A stretch of DNA of 64,000 nucleotides from Lycium barbarum (Eukaryota; Streptophyta; Magnoliopsida; Solanales; Solanaceae), in the NCBI RefSeq assembly GCF_019175385.1, contig NC_083339.1, forward strand, positions 44,297,330-44,361,329, read 5' to 3'. The notes beneath the pieces are model-generated. The model saw only the letters and a program-made list of their open reading frames with translations. It searched no databases and was not told where the DNA came from. The translations under genes and the position numbers were made by a program. Below, piece by piece: positions 12,279 through 23,077 of this stretch. Within the stretch, counting starts at the first letter, position 1. The number at the start of each line of letters is the position of its first letter.

Positions 12279-12296
12279 GAGGGGCATGTGCCCCTC
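12279..12296. repeat. 18-bp palindrome upstream of AT-rich promoter-like tract in S1
   Basis: GAGGGGCATGTGCCCCTC: two 8-bp arms around TG. It lies about 15 bp before the TATATA run at 12312, the same relation to a TATA-like element as the cassettes in the other LTRs. Confidence 0.8.
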
Positions 12297-12308
12297 ACAT
12301 GCTTGAGG

Positions 12309-12311
<3 letters not shown>

Positions 12312-12341
<30 letters not shown>
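12312..12341. repeat. (AT)n microsatellite in S1
   Basis: Alternating AT just after the palindrome. It may overlap the TATA region of this LTR. Confidence 0.9.
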
Positions 12342-12344
<3 letters not shown>

Positions 12345-14231
12345 GAGTTCATCTTTTAATTCAAGACAAAAGCAAGAACAAAAAAAAAAAAAAAAAAGAA
12401 GGAGAAACTATAAGGCCATTCGGCCAAGGTGGGGGGAAATCACCCCCATGAAATCTTGTCCAAAAAATTAGTTTCTTCATGTATTCCTACTAATTCAAGG
12501 GCCCTCTTCAACGCGGTACAATTGTTGGAGCAAGAAAATCATTCTTTGTTGCAAAATCACAACCCTAGCCAAGTGAGAAGTTGAAGGAAAAAGGTAAGGA
12601 ACTAATCTTCTTTTATGTGTTATGGATGCTTGGTACACGTTGTGGTATGTAGAAGTGGATGAAAAACATGAAATCATGCATGTTGATGTTGGGCCGTGTA
12701 TGTGTAGTATTGACCGTGTGAGTGTATGTTGTATTGTGTAAAGTAGATTGAATTAATTCTATGTAGTATGTTGCTTGTTGTTGTAGTGTATAGAAATAGA
12801 TGAAAAATTCATGGAAATATGTATGTAGTGTGGTGGCCGAATAAGGGTGGTGATGGTGAGCTAAGAAGAATAAATTTTATTTAGTGTTTTGATTGTTGTT
12901 GTGTGGATTCTATGATGGAAATGAAGGTTTAATGATTTAAATTAAGGTTGGAATCGTTTGTAGGTTGTTGGAGAAGATAATGTGATTTTCATATAGTTCT
13001 TGTATTATTGTGGTTAATGTTGTCAATATGTGGGATGTTGATGTAATTTATAAATTTGGAAGAAGGAAATGTGTTGTCATTGTTTTTGTTGAGTTTGGAA
13101 GACTGTAAGTTGGGTTGTTATGATTGAATTTGGAAGAAGACATTAAGTTGTTATTGTTCTTGTTGAAGTTGGAAGGTGTTGGACGAAGTAGTATGTTAAT
13201 TAAATCATTTTGAAAGTTATGTGAATTGAATTGAATTGAATAGAATTGAATATTGAAGTGTTGTTAGAATAATTGCTAGTATTGTCGTTGGTTTGGCCGG
13301 GTTGAATTCCCGGATTGTTGTTGATTAAAATTGGCCAAGGTAGAATCTCGGGGATGGTGTATTTACAGGGGAGGTGCTGCCGAAATTTCGGCAGACTATA
13401 AGTGAATGTACTTGAAAGGTTAAGCCAAGTATATGTCGATGAATCTAACGATAGTGTCGATTTTCTTGAATGTAGACTAACAAGTTGGACGAATAAGCGT
13501 AGCTAGTAAGGCGCGACACATGTATGTTAAGGCTTGTCCTTTTCTTTCAAGGCATGATCCCGACGTTATGATTTCATACTTGCTTCCATATTTTCCTTAT
13601 TTTCAAAAGTTAGATGTTTATGATTTCAAAGCATGATTACTTTCCCGATAACCCGTCAACGTGTCCAAAACGTCCATACTTTTCTAGAATAAAGGTTTAT
13701 GGTACTATAAGTTTTTATGACAACAACGATAGATATGTTTTACAGTGACAATGATGGTATTAAGGATGAGAATATTTTATGAAGACTATGATAAGGATGA
13801 TTTTTCAAAAATGACTTCTGAAATGATCGTAGAATGTTCTGTACTTCAAAAGCTCGTAACTTTTGTATACTAATTCTGATTGACCCGAAATTTGTCTCTG
13901 AGTCTTCATATGTCGGATTATGTACGTACCTATCGAGTCTTAACGTTGCTATTCGTTGTTAGTCTCCCCTTATGATTATCGTTCCTTCAAGGTGAGACAA
14001 GCGACCACGATTATTCCATAATGTCATCGGAGGCTACCGACCTTACGTCACTCCGATAGATACATGATTTTCTTTGGGCTCTCGTGCATGCTTCTTACGG
14101 GATATATGTTTATGATATATGTATATGTATTTGGGGAAGATGGGGAAAGGGAGATATGTTGCGCTATAAGACGCATTGCCACCTGGTCAGCTGGCGTATT
14201 CATCCTGGACGCGGGATGCCCGGACGCGGGA

Positions 14232-14345
14232 TATGTGGGGGAGCCGACGTATTCGGCGCTATGATATGATATGTTCTATTTTTCTACATATGTGGGGGAG
14301 CCGACGGGGGTCGGCGCTATGACATGTTCTATTTTATATACATAT
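14232..14345. repeat. 57-bp tandem duplication in S1
   Basis: Two copies of a unit beginning TATGTGGGGGAGCCGACG and ending in TGTTCTATTTT-type sequence, starting at 14232 and 14289. Confidence 0.85.
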
Positions 14346-15470
14346 GAAAAGAAATGTTTTCAAAGGAAAGCTAGCATGCATGGCATCCGCCCTAAGGGGC
14401 ACTCAGATGTACATGTTATTCTTTTATCTCATGATATGCTCAGGCAGAAATACACCGTACCTATATGGTCGGGTAGTTTACTTGTAAATACTTAGATGTT
14501 GTTTCAAAAGGTAAAGTTAGCTTACATGATATCTGCCTTAAGAGGTAAACAGAGGTACATGTTATTTTCTTACCCTATGTTATGCTTTACGTCCCTTACC
14601 ATAATCTTATGTTATTATTCTTGCCTTACATACTCAGTACATTACTCGTACTGACCCCTCTTTTTTCGGGGGCTGCATTTCATGCCGCACAGGTACACCC
14701 AAGATGAGTTGAAGCTATTATAGAAGATGTTCCAGCGAAGTTGGCGAGCTCCATTTGGCCCTGGAGTGTAGCCGAGTCAGCGTACTATGCTATGAGGTCT
14801 TGTTCGAAGTTAGAGACTTTACAGACAGAGTCGTGTGCATAGAGTGTCGGTATTGTAAGCGGCTCCACCAGCCGATATGTTATTGTGTTCCATGTCCCGA
14901 GATTCATGTGATGATAGATTTTAATTGAATTGAGTACAATAAAAAAAAAAAATTCTGAAAGCTTTACTATGTTTTTCATTTCTTATTGATGTAAGGGTCT
15001 ACAGGGATTAAGTGTGTAATAGGAGTCAGCGGGTTCGCTCGGCTCCGAATATGGGGTCGGGTGCCCATCACACCCTAGTAAGGTCGGGGTGTGACAAAAG
15101 GAATCATTTGACTTCACTTTGGACTACTTGAAGAACAATGTAGACATGCCCAAGCACCACCAAGTGCAATGGTGCAGTAGAGTATAGAATATGTGTTATT
15201 TACTTTTACACTCATCGATTATTTATGTGATTACAGTTATGGGCATACGAAGCTGACCCTGCACTTGGAAAGAATGTCGGCAAATCAAATGAGGTTCCTT
15301 TTCCTATTCCTATTCCTAAGGTCCCTAGGTGTCATACCACAAAATTGAGTGATTTGCTGAAGGTGATCATTTAGGACTCGAGCGGGAGCTTCAAAGTTAT
15401 CAATTTGGAGTTTATTATCATTTTTTTGCAAAACATATAAGCTAAATGTTATTGTTTTGCTAATCTTTAG

Positions 15471-15719
15471 TCGCCGTTTGGCCATGAAAACTAAATATTT
15501 TTCACTTTATTTGGTATTTTTGAGTTGGAGTTGAAGTTGGAGAAGATGGAGTTGTGTTTGGTTATAATTTTTGCAAAGAATATTTGGTTGTTTGAATGTA
15601 TTGAAAGTAAAAACAAGTTTATTGGTGTTTTTCAAATTCCAAATACAACTTTATGATTTTCAAATAAAGTGAAAACATTTTCCAGAAAAAGGTGAAAAAT
15701 TTTCATGGCCAAACGGGCA
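15471..15719. mobile_element. MITE (249 bp) with GTTTGGCCATGAAA terminal inverted repeats, TSD TTTAG
   Basis: The left end TCGCCGTTTGGCCATGAAAA is matched inverted at the right end (TTTTCATGGCCAAACGGGCA), with two mismatches near the tip. TTTAG flanks both sides (15466-15470 and 15720-15724). Size, inverted ends and lack of coding capacity fit a non-autonomous DNA transposon. The 5-bp duplication does not clearly fix the superfamily. It sits in an intron or untranslated part of the DUF1985-type pseudogene. Confidence 0.85.
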
Positions 15720-16618
15720 TTTAGATTTTTCACCCTTACATCATCCCACAATGTGTGAGTTGGAGAAGGAATACATGAAGATATTTGTGCCAAATAATGA
15801 TGAGATTAGGGTTCCCATCATAGATAACTTGAAGCGCAAACTGGAAGGACCGTATTGATTTCACCAACACATGGCTTGAAAGCTCCTAGTAGGCTGGGGA
15901 AGGAGTGCTATGATGAGGAGGATACTCATTCGGAAGATATTGGTGGTAATGCAGTCACAAAAGATATTGGTGATAGTGCAAGACATGTTAGTATTGGGAT
16001 GTCTAAAGGTCGTGCGACACCAAGTAGGGCCTCATCAGTGCATGTGGAGTAGGTGAAACTACAACACCATATGGAGAAGATGGAATATGCTTTGAAGGAT
16101 CTTCTCGCTTATGTGGAGGGAGAAATTTTAGAAGGAGCGAGAAGGCCAAGAAGAAGCAAGAGACTCTTAAAGAGAAAGGTGAACATTTAGAGGTTTTTTT
16201 TGTTGTAATTGTGTTTTATTCCATATGCATTTCTGTTAATTATGTTCAAATAATACAACACCAGCACGTGGACAGTCCTCCACAGCATTCCGTTGAGGGA
16301 AACCTTAATTTGGTTTGTGATGTGCAACAATCTACCATCAATAAGGAGAATGTAGGTGTTGAGCCAACTGTTGAGGTCTCTAGACCAGTTGCTGAAATTG
16401 AGAAGGCAACTGTTGAGGTCCCTAGACCATGTGAAGAAGTTGAGACGATAGCAGATGTCCCTGAACTAGCAGCTCAAGTTGAGAAGGCTACATATATCCC
16501 TGCTCAAGTTAATGAGAAGTATTCTAGTAAGATGAGCCAAACTGATGTTGAGTTGGACTCTAAAGAAGTTGTGTCGGGCATTGTCGTCCAGATTAATGGC
16601 TCTTTGAGCAACTAATTT

Positions 16619-17163
16619 GATATTTTGGATGTAACAAACAAGTAATTTTTTTGTTGGATATGTGTGCTGGAGTATGAAAAAAAATCATTAGTAATGCTTA
16701 ATTTTTCTTGTTTTAACAAACCGTTAATTTGACTATTTTGGGTTTTCAATTATTGGGACTTTGATATCTAAGTGTGTTGTTTGCCCAGTGAATTTGGATG
16801 TGTTTAAATATTTTAGAATGTGTTCAAGTATGACTGTTTAATTATTTCAACTTTTGTATGTAAGTGTGTTATTGCCTTGTGAATTTGGATTTGTTTAAAT
16901 ATTTTGGATGTGTTCAATATGACTGTTTTTATATGTAGTGATCAATGCTTAATATAATTTATGCCAAAGTTGGATCACTGAAACATTTGTATCTAACTGT
17001 GTTGTTACCTTGTGAATTTTAATGTGTTTAAATATTTTGGATGTGTTCAAATATGCTAGGGTTAGGTCATCGCGACCTTATTTTCTATCGGTGACGCCGA
17101 ACCATATTATTTGCTACAATCATGGTTTATCATCGACTGTGAGTTAATGTTTATCATTACCGA
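16619..17163. repeat. Degenerate triplicated AT-rich sequence, otherwise non-coding
   Basis: Three diverged copies of a roughly 100-bp unit (about 16770-16850, 16865-16930, 16995-17060) share GTGAATTT, TGTTTAAATATTTT and GGATGTGTTCAA. No coding signal. The stretch separates the plus-strand DUF1985-type gene from the convergent GRF pseudogene. Confidence 0.6.
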
Positions 17164-17948
17164 CTACGAATAAAAGTTTATACGCAAACTCAGTAGAGAT
17201 GTTATAACGCTTGAGGACAAACACACACACACACACATACACACACACACACACACACATATATAAGTTGCTTCATATTTTTCATACTTCTTTAGACGCC
17301 CAAAATGAAAGACCCAGTCCTGCAGCCCTATTAAACATTTCCAAATAGCAAAAATCACTAATAAATCACACAACAACCTCCTTAGTCCATTCCCTTTTTC
17401 TTCATCCACCATCAACCTTTGTTTTAGTTGATCCCTCTCTTTTTCGGTTTCTCTCAGCATATCTTCCCTTTTCTATTCAGATTCTTTAACCAACGACTGA
17501 AGCAAGTCGCTCTTCACTTTAGATTCTGTAAGACTTTCCAGTATTTCAAACTTGGTTAAGCTTTTAGATGTTGGTGTCTCAGGTCCTCATAGGCTCCTTC
17601 TAGGTCTTGGGGTCATTTGAGATTTCTTTGTCAGATTTGTTATTGTGTCGTGGCGTGGCTCAATAAATCTGAAATAGTCACCGCCACCATATTTCTAAAC
17701 AAAACATCCATCAATTAGAGGCTTTTATACTGAAACCACATGAAAAACACATACCTTTGGAATTAGAAACTCACACTTCCAATTGCACAATTAAAGAATC
17801 TGCGACCTGGATTCTTTGGGGTCCATGATGTCTTCAAGACTGTATATTCACCGCAGAAACAAACGTCGGGCTCTTGTGCTTGGGGATGTTTCGAATATCT
17901 GAGACATTTTCGGGGTTTATAATGATAGAGAATGGAGGAGTTGATCAA
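17164..17948 (-). pseudogene. GRF-type zinc-finger small membrane protein, pseudogene
   Basis: On the minus strand, CFCGEYTVLKTSWTPKNPGR followed by RFFNC is a canonical GRF zinc finger (CxCG ... T-S-W-T-x-x-NPGRRFF-x-C). The probable start is the ATG at 17907 (MSQIFETSPSTRAR), one frameshift away from the finger. After an intron of about 80 bp comes YGGGDYFRFIEP (the finger's C-terminal part), a Lys/Glu-rich coiled-coil stretch (KFEILESLTESKVKSDLLQS, ETEKERDQLKQRL) and a hydrophobic segment (LLCDLLVIFAIWKCLIGL), the usual single membrane span of this plant family. Two nonsense codons (TGA near 17592, TAG near 17475) and the frameshift make it dead. GRF fingers bind single-stranded DNA in characterised proteins. 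The role of these small plant forms is unknown to me. Confidence 0.8.
17221..17264. repeat. (CA)n microsatellite
   Basis: CA dinucleotides with one CATA interruption. It overlaps the C-terminal end of the GRF pseudogene frame, where it gives an artificial Cys/Val tail. Confidence 0.95.
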
Positions 17949-18540
17949 GAAAACAATGGAGGAGTTTGATAAATAAAAAAGCTTTTGAATCCAAAATTGC
18001 TAATAAAAAATGGAGGATTTCATTTATCATCAACAGTGGCGGACCTTGAATTTTTACCGAGTGAGTTCAATACAAATAATTAATAATAAAAAATTAATTA
18101 ATTAAAAACAATTCAAATATATTATTACAATTATATTCAAGAAAGGAGATGGCAATGAAAGTAATGGAACTTGATGTTAGAACTTTTCACCGTTAAAGCT
18201 TTAAATGACCCAGCTGAGGGAGACAATGAGGGGTTTGAAAACGGACTTTGTATACTTTTTCAGATTTGTGATTATGTTAAAAAAAAAGATAAAATGGTAT
18301 AGTACTATAATTTTCTTTTCCAAAATTATATGCATATGGAAAAACCTTTCCTAAGTTATATGTCTAGCAAAAGAGTTTATTTATTTTGGAGAAAAAGAAT
18401 ATTGGAAAGAGTAAAACGCTATAGTTATTACACAAATAAACGCTTCAGAAGTTATGATGATGATTGGTTACCTGTAAATTGTTAAAGTTGAATACGTGGT
18501 CAAGTACACGTGGATCAATGTAACAAGAATTATGAAATAA
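17949..18540. other. AT-rich DNA with one possible transposon end
   Basis: CAGTGGCGGACCTTG at about 18034 resembles the 5' end of a common non-autonomous transposon in solanaceous genomes. No matching inverted end or target duplication was found, so no element is called. The remainder shows nothing recognisable. Confidence 0.35.
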
Positions 18541-19706
18541 CAAGCAATGATTAGCAAGACAATTGAAAGTAAATTATAACAAGATATGTAGCCTGGGCCC
18601 CAGAGAAGCTTTGAGATAGAATCTCTGGGCGGTGAACTTTAAAAACTTCAATGAATTAAGCAAGAAAAAAAGAATGACAAGAACGATATGAATATGTTTT
18701 ATTGTTGTATAATGTTTCAGATGATCTGACAATGAAATGAAAGTCCCTATTTATACTTCAACTAAGGGGTACAGGTTCCATGAATTATGTCCCTATTAAT
18801 ATTACAAATTAATATCGTAGTAATGATGAGCAATAAAAGGTGATAATAACGCTTATTAATGATGTGTGGAAGGCCCAAAGTCTTTGTGTAACGGTTGATT
18901 GTTGGCCTTTGAATGAAACCTCTTCAATTCCGGATCCTCCGAGATAAGGATTTTCACTGAGTCACTGGAGAAATGTGAATACATCCGGGGACGCTGCATG
19001 CTGACTTAGATCTGACTCATCCTTAGTGACACGTGTCAATATAGCATTTGTCCAGTTGTATGTTGTAAATTTTCCCCAATAGAGATAGTCCCCCCACTTT
19101 TCGGGTACTCGAACATGTTTGATCGGGAAGTGGAGAAATTCATATCCCTCTCTTTTGAAGGGAAATGAAACATTCTTAACTTTTCGCTTGACACGACAGT
19201 TATCAAAATTATTTCTGAACTCTTCCTCTGATGGTGAATTCGATAGGAGTGATGTGACGATTCAAAATGTTACGCGACACCTCGTTTTTCGAATGCACAA
19301 ATTTCCTTCCTTGTATAAACACGAGATCCACTCAATATTTTACATTCTACCCAAATTATTTCTTTCCTTCTATGTTCTTGTGTCTTTAAAAACCTTCTCC
19401 TTCTTGCAAGAAAACCCTATTTTGATCATGACTTCTCCCAACCCATCGTCCTCTTCTTTTTCTTTCCCCTCTTGTCCTTTTGAGGGTTAAGTAGGGGAAC
19501 ACTCTGGTGCACCCCCTCATAAGCAAGGAAAAGCCCCTGCACTTTCAGTCACCCAAGAGATCGACTTGGGTTTCCATACTGCTAACATCTTTCCTCTCAA
19601 CAACGCATACCAAGGGGATTTCTGAATTGACTGTCATCATGAATTTGTGGGTGAGATTATGATGTAGGCTATGCGTCCACCAAATAATGTATGAGGGACC
19701 TGGTTA
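18541..19706 (+). pseudogene. Decayed retrotransposon-like leader and gag-like fragment
   Basis: An ATG at 19428 opens a frame reading MTSPNPSSSSFSFPSCPFEG, stop (19488), then QEIDLGFHTANIFPLNNAYQ and IDCHHEFVGEIM with two more stops before 19700. The frame is kept apart from stops and shows protein-like patterning, so it is a decayed coding region, probably the N-terminus of a retroelement protein. I do not recognise the family with certainty. The upstream 18541-19427 is untranslated-leader-like and holds TCCCCCCACTTTTCGGGTAC (19089-19108). The right end is cut at 19706/19707 by the LTR of the next element. Confidence 0.4.
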
Positions 19707-20511
19707 TGTACCAGTTCCCTTATGCAATGCAGTATGTAAAGGACACAAGATGTTACCGTGAAAAACTCCTTGCTCGAGGGATTAAAAATCACGACCTACC
19801 CCAGTAGAATTTCAACTCCACTGTATGAGAAACTTCCGATTACAACCTATTGCAAACTAGGAATTAACTCCCATAATCCCTTACCCTTACAATATTTGCA
19901 ACTTAGGAACTAACTCTCATAGTCCCTCTACCCTTACAAATACACCGATTGTAAGCACCTCCACTTGACTAACTCTAGCCAAGGAAACTAGTACAACTAG
20001 ACTAAATCTAGCCTAGTGTACCACTCAAAAGCTTGTGGAAACACACTTCCAACAAGCGCGCTTTGAGAATTTAAAACACCTACAAAAAACTTCTAAACAA
20101 GAAGAGTAGGTTTACAGTTTAAGAACAAACGAACAAAGACATATAGCAACATAAAGAACTTAGACTAAATTTGTGTCTGGGTCGGGTTATTCAGCTTTCC
20201 AAGTGACTTGTTATTGAGAGAACTTGTGATGGAAAGGATTTGATCGATTTTGATTAGGTTTTCAAGTCTACCAAATATGTTGCTATCATGTTGTATATAT
20301 AGTGGGAGCATGTGGTGTGAAAGAGACCACTCTTCAATTTTGACCTAAAGCATGGGCCAACTCACAGCTGTACTTGTGTGCAGCAAGTGGCCTTTATAGC
20401 TGTCTCTGCCGACAGTGCAAGGTGCACAGAGATCAGATTACAGACTAGGTCTCTATTTGGTTCTCAAACAGTTTGACAATCATCAAAACACGAATGCACT
20501 TGGAACTATCA
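19707..20511 (-). repeat. 3' LTR of the SIRE-like element (805 bp)
   Basis: Minus-strand ends are TGATAGTTCC and GGTACA. The TG is immediately preceded on the minus strand by a purine-rich tract. A TATATATA box candidate lies at about 20292-20300. The other flank of the element is out of view, so no target duplication can be tested. Confidence 0.65.
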
Positions 20512-22339
20512 ATTTCTCCCTTTTTGATGATGAAAAACTCATAGACTATGTTCTCCCTTAGAACTAGCTTCCCATTTGTTCCCCTTGTGAAGCAGACCAT
20601 CATTGTCAAGGCACCTGTAACATGTTAGCAACATAATACCATTTTCAACTAGAAGACAAAAATTTCCATAATATCATCACATATCAATCTTCCAATTGCT
20701 CAACACATCTTCCCACAGTTCTGAATTTACAACACTCTTATTTGACATGTGTCACGACCCAACTAGAGGCCTTGATGAGTACCCGACACTGACTACTGAG
20801 CACCACTTATCATGCTGACTATCATACTTAACCTGGGCATATAACATTCTCAACACAACTTATTATGAAACAATCTCCCAAGACATATATAAGCATAGGA
20901 CCATAAGGCTACAAAAAGGATGTGCAAAATTTACAATGAAGGGGTCACATAGCATCTACAACCCACATGTATGCATCTACAAGCCTCTAACTAGAGTACT
21001 AAAATCATAATGACGGGACAGGACCCCGCCATGCCACATAGCTGTCCACAAAAGAATATACCAAAAGGCTGCACCTCTGGAGTAGCGGGGTGCTCCTGTG
21101 ATATGCTGAGTAAGCTTCTAAGCGTCTGCGCCGTCTCCCTGTCTACCTATGGGCATGGACACAACGTTCATAAAAGAAAGGATGTCAGTACGAATAATGT
21201 AATGAGTATGTAAGGCATATATGATAACATAATAAGGAAATATAGAGGGCATAGGAAGAAAAGATAACTATAACTTCTTGCCTCTTAAGGCGGAATCATG
21301 CATGCTCACTTTTACCTTTAAACATATCACACATACATACATAAACTGTCTGAATCAATAACTTCATTAGCCCGTGTTCGGGCCTCCCGCGTCCGGGGTA
21401 ATCATCACACGCCATCCATTAGTGGTGCTGTCATCATCATCCATAAGTCGCCCGCCTTAGCGGTGCTGCCCGTGCCATAGAGACACGGTGTAATAAGCCG
21501 CTTGCCTTAGGCACAGTGTAATCATTATCATATACTTAACATGAAGCATGCATAAGAGCTCAAGTAAAAGATATAACTCTCTCTGAGTGACGTAAGGAAC
21601 CTCTGATTATTTTATGGAATAATCATGATCGTCATGTCTCACCTTGAAGGAACTAGCATTATAAGGCGGTACTACCAATAATGAATAGCAATCAAGGAAA
21701 TCATACATCAAGATCATTAATCTCATACTAGCATCCTTTTATAAGATTTAGAATCTCTAGACACAGAATCGTCATTATCATTGCCATGTTCATAACACAT
21801 CTCTTATCTTCGTCTCATGAGAAGCTCTTAGTAATCATAGACTTATAATTTTCTTTGGAATGTAAGAAAGTCATGAAAAGATAAAGGAAATCATGTTATA
21901 GGAATCATGCCTTGGAAAAGAAGGGGCTGACCTTGCATATCTTTACGCCTATTTAACCTTGTCGAATAAACGCTTCCCTCCCAGTTCACTATTCTACATT
22001 CAAGAGAATTCGTACTAAGGTTAGATAACAGAAGCATAATTTAGGTCTCAACTATCATAACTAAGAGCTAACGAAAATTGGGCAGCATTTCCTTTGTTTC
22101 GAAAACTTTCTCCATATAATATATCAACTCCCAAACATCAATAGCGACATTCATGATATCATAGTTAATAGATTTCTCGAGTTAAATATTGTTCTCTTCT
22201 CAAATTCACTTTCAACCCATCCATAACTATGAGTACAATACAACACCATTTTCGTTCTTCATATAATACTTCCTTAACATTGCTAACATCATTCATAATG
22301 ATATTATACTCATCTCATACTAAGAATCATGATTCAAGG

Positions 22340-22556
22340 NNNNNNNNNNNNNNNNNNNNNNNNNNNNNNNNNNNNNNNNNNNNNNNNNNNNNNNNNNNNN
22401 NNNNNNNNNNNNNNNNNNNNNNNNNNNNNNNNNNNNNNNNNNNNNNNNNNNNNNNNNNNNNNNNNNNNNNNNNNNNNNNNNNNNNNNNNNNNNNNNNNNN
22501 NNNNNNNNNNNNNNNNNNNNNNNNNNNNNNNNNNNNNNNNNNNNNNNNNNNNNNNN
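22340..22556. other. Assembly gap (217 N)
   Basis: Run of N inside S2. ORFs predicted across it are artefacts, and the true length of S2 is uncertain by the gap estimate. Confidence 1.
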
Positions 22557-23005
22557 CTCAGCCTACAGGGTATTAGCAGCCGTTTCCAGCTGTTGTTCCC
22601 ATTTCCTCCATGTTTGAGCTCATATTCTACATTTTTCTCCAATCCAAGTCTTTCAACCCCTTAATACCTTTAATGACATGAAATAAATGTAAGAATCACC
22701 TTTGATTTTGTAGGAATGATCTTTGGATGATGATACTCCACTTGAAAGAAAACCCCAACACCAACACCAAAGGAAACCTTGACTTCCGCAAGCTCTAGTG
22801 ATCTTCTCTACACTTGATTCACTCTTTAGATGGTTATGGAAGGGTGTGGACTGGTATGGAACCTGCAAGAACTCTTTGGAAGGGTCTAGAGAGGTGGAGA
22901 AATAAGTGGGAAGAGTTAGAAATAAGTTTAGGGTCATTTGGGATTTAAAAAGGTGCCATTTTCGCCTCCGACCGAGTTGGCGGAGAGTATGCAACCTTGA
23001 ACACT

Positions 23006-23077
23006 GAGTGTGCGGCCGCACACTCTCCCCTCCACTTAGGGGAGGTGCTGGAAAGTGAGCTCTCCAATTTTGGAGAG
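23006..23077. repeat. Palindrome cluster upstream of TATA in S2
   Basis: GAGTGTGCGGCCGCACACTC (23006-23025) is a perfect 20-bp palindrome. CTCCCCT...AGGGGAG (23025-23044) has 7-bp arms and a 6-base loop. CTCTCCAATTTTGGAGAG (23060-23077) has 8-bp arms and a 2-base loop. They occupy the same LTR position as the ACGGNCCGT cassettes elsewhere but share none of their words. Confidence 0.92.

Larger units (their letters stand above)
11927..15096 (+). mobile_element. S1: solo LTR (3170 bp), TSD AAAGG
   Basis: Starts TGTTATATCCCG and ends GTGTGACA. It is flanked by the identical pentamer AAAGG at 11922-11926 and 15097-15101. There is no gag-pol, PBS or polypurine tract inside, so this is a solo LTR left by LTR-LTR recombination of a long-LTR gypsy element. 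It contains an 18-bp palindrome (12279-12296), a TA microsatellite (12312-12341), an A-run (12380-12397) and a duplicated 57-bp unit (14232-14345). Confidence 0.92.
11660..16618 (+). pseudogene. DUF1985-type (Ulp1-associated) gene, broken by a solo LTR and a MITE
   Basis: Exon pieces read VVLCGLCIPSCFPEMC (about 11810), NSLDFFQNYPRGK (11890-11925), then after the LTR ESFDFTLDYLKNNVDM (about 15103-15150). After an apparent intron ending in ACAG at 15238 comes LWAYEADPALGKN (from 15239), then MCELEKEYMKIFVPNNDEIR (about 15750-15810) and an acidic/proline-valine tail (16264-16615: VEVSRPVAEIEKAT, VEVPRPCEEVE). The YP-x-GK-x-SF-x-x-T-x-x-YL and L-WAYEA-x-P-x-L patterns are those of plant DUF1985 proteins, often carried with Ulp1-like proteases by Mutator-like transposons (family knowledge). 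Several stops interrupt it. Removing solo LTR S1 and one AAAGG copy restores the frame across the insertion. No Ulp1 peptidase domain is visible. Confidence 0.7.

Noticed and set aside
11927..15096. S1 as a full element
   Set aside because: 3170 bp with LTR ends, no PBS, polypurine tract or gag-pol, and flanked by a single target duplication; a solo LTR is the simplest reading.
18034..18300. Non-autonomous transposon starting CAGTGGCGGA
   Set aside because: Only one end is recognisable; no inverted partner or flanking duplication was found.
22229..22664. ORFs spanning the N run
   Set aside because: Translated Ns; no information.
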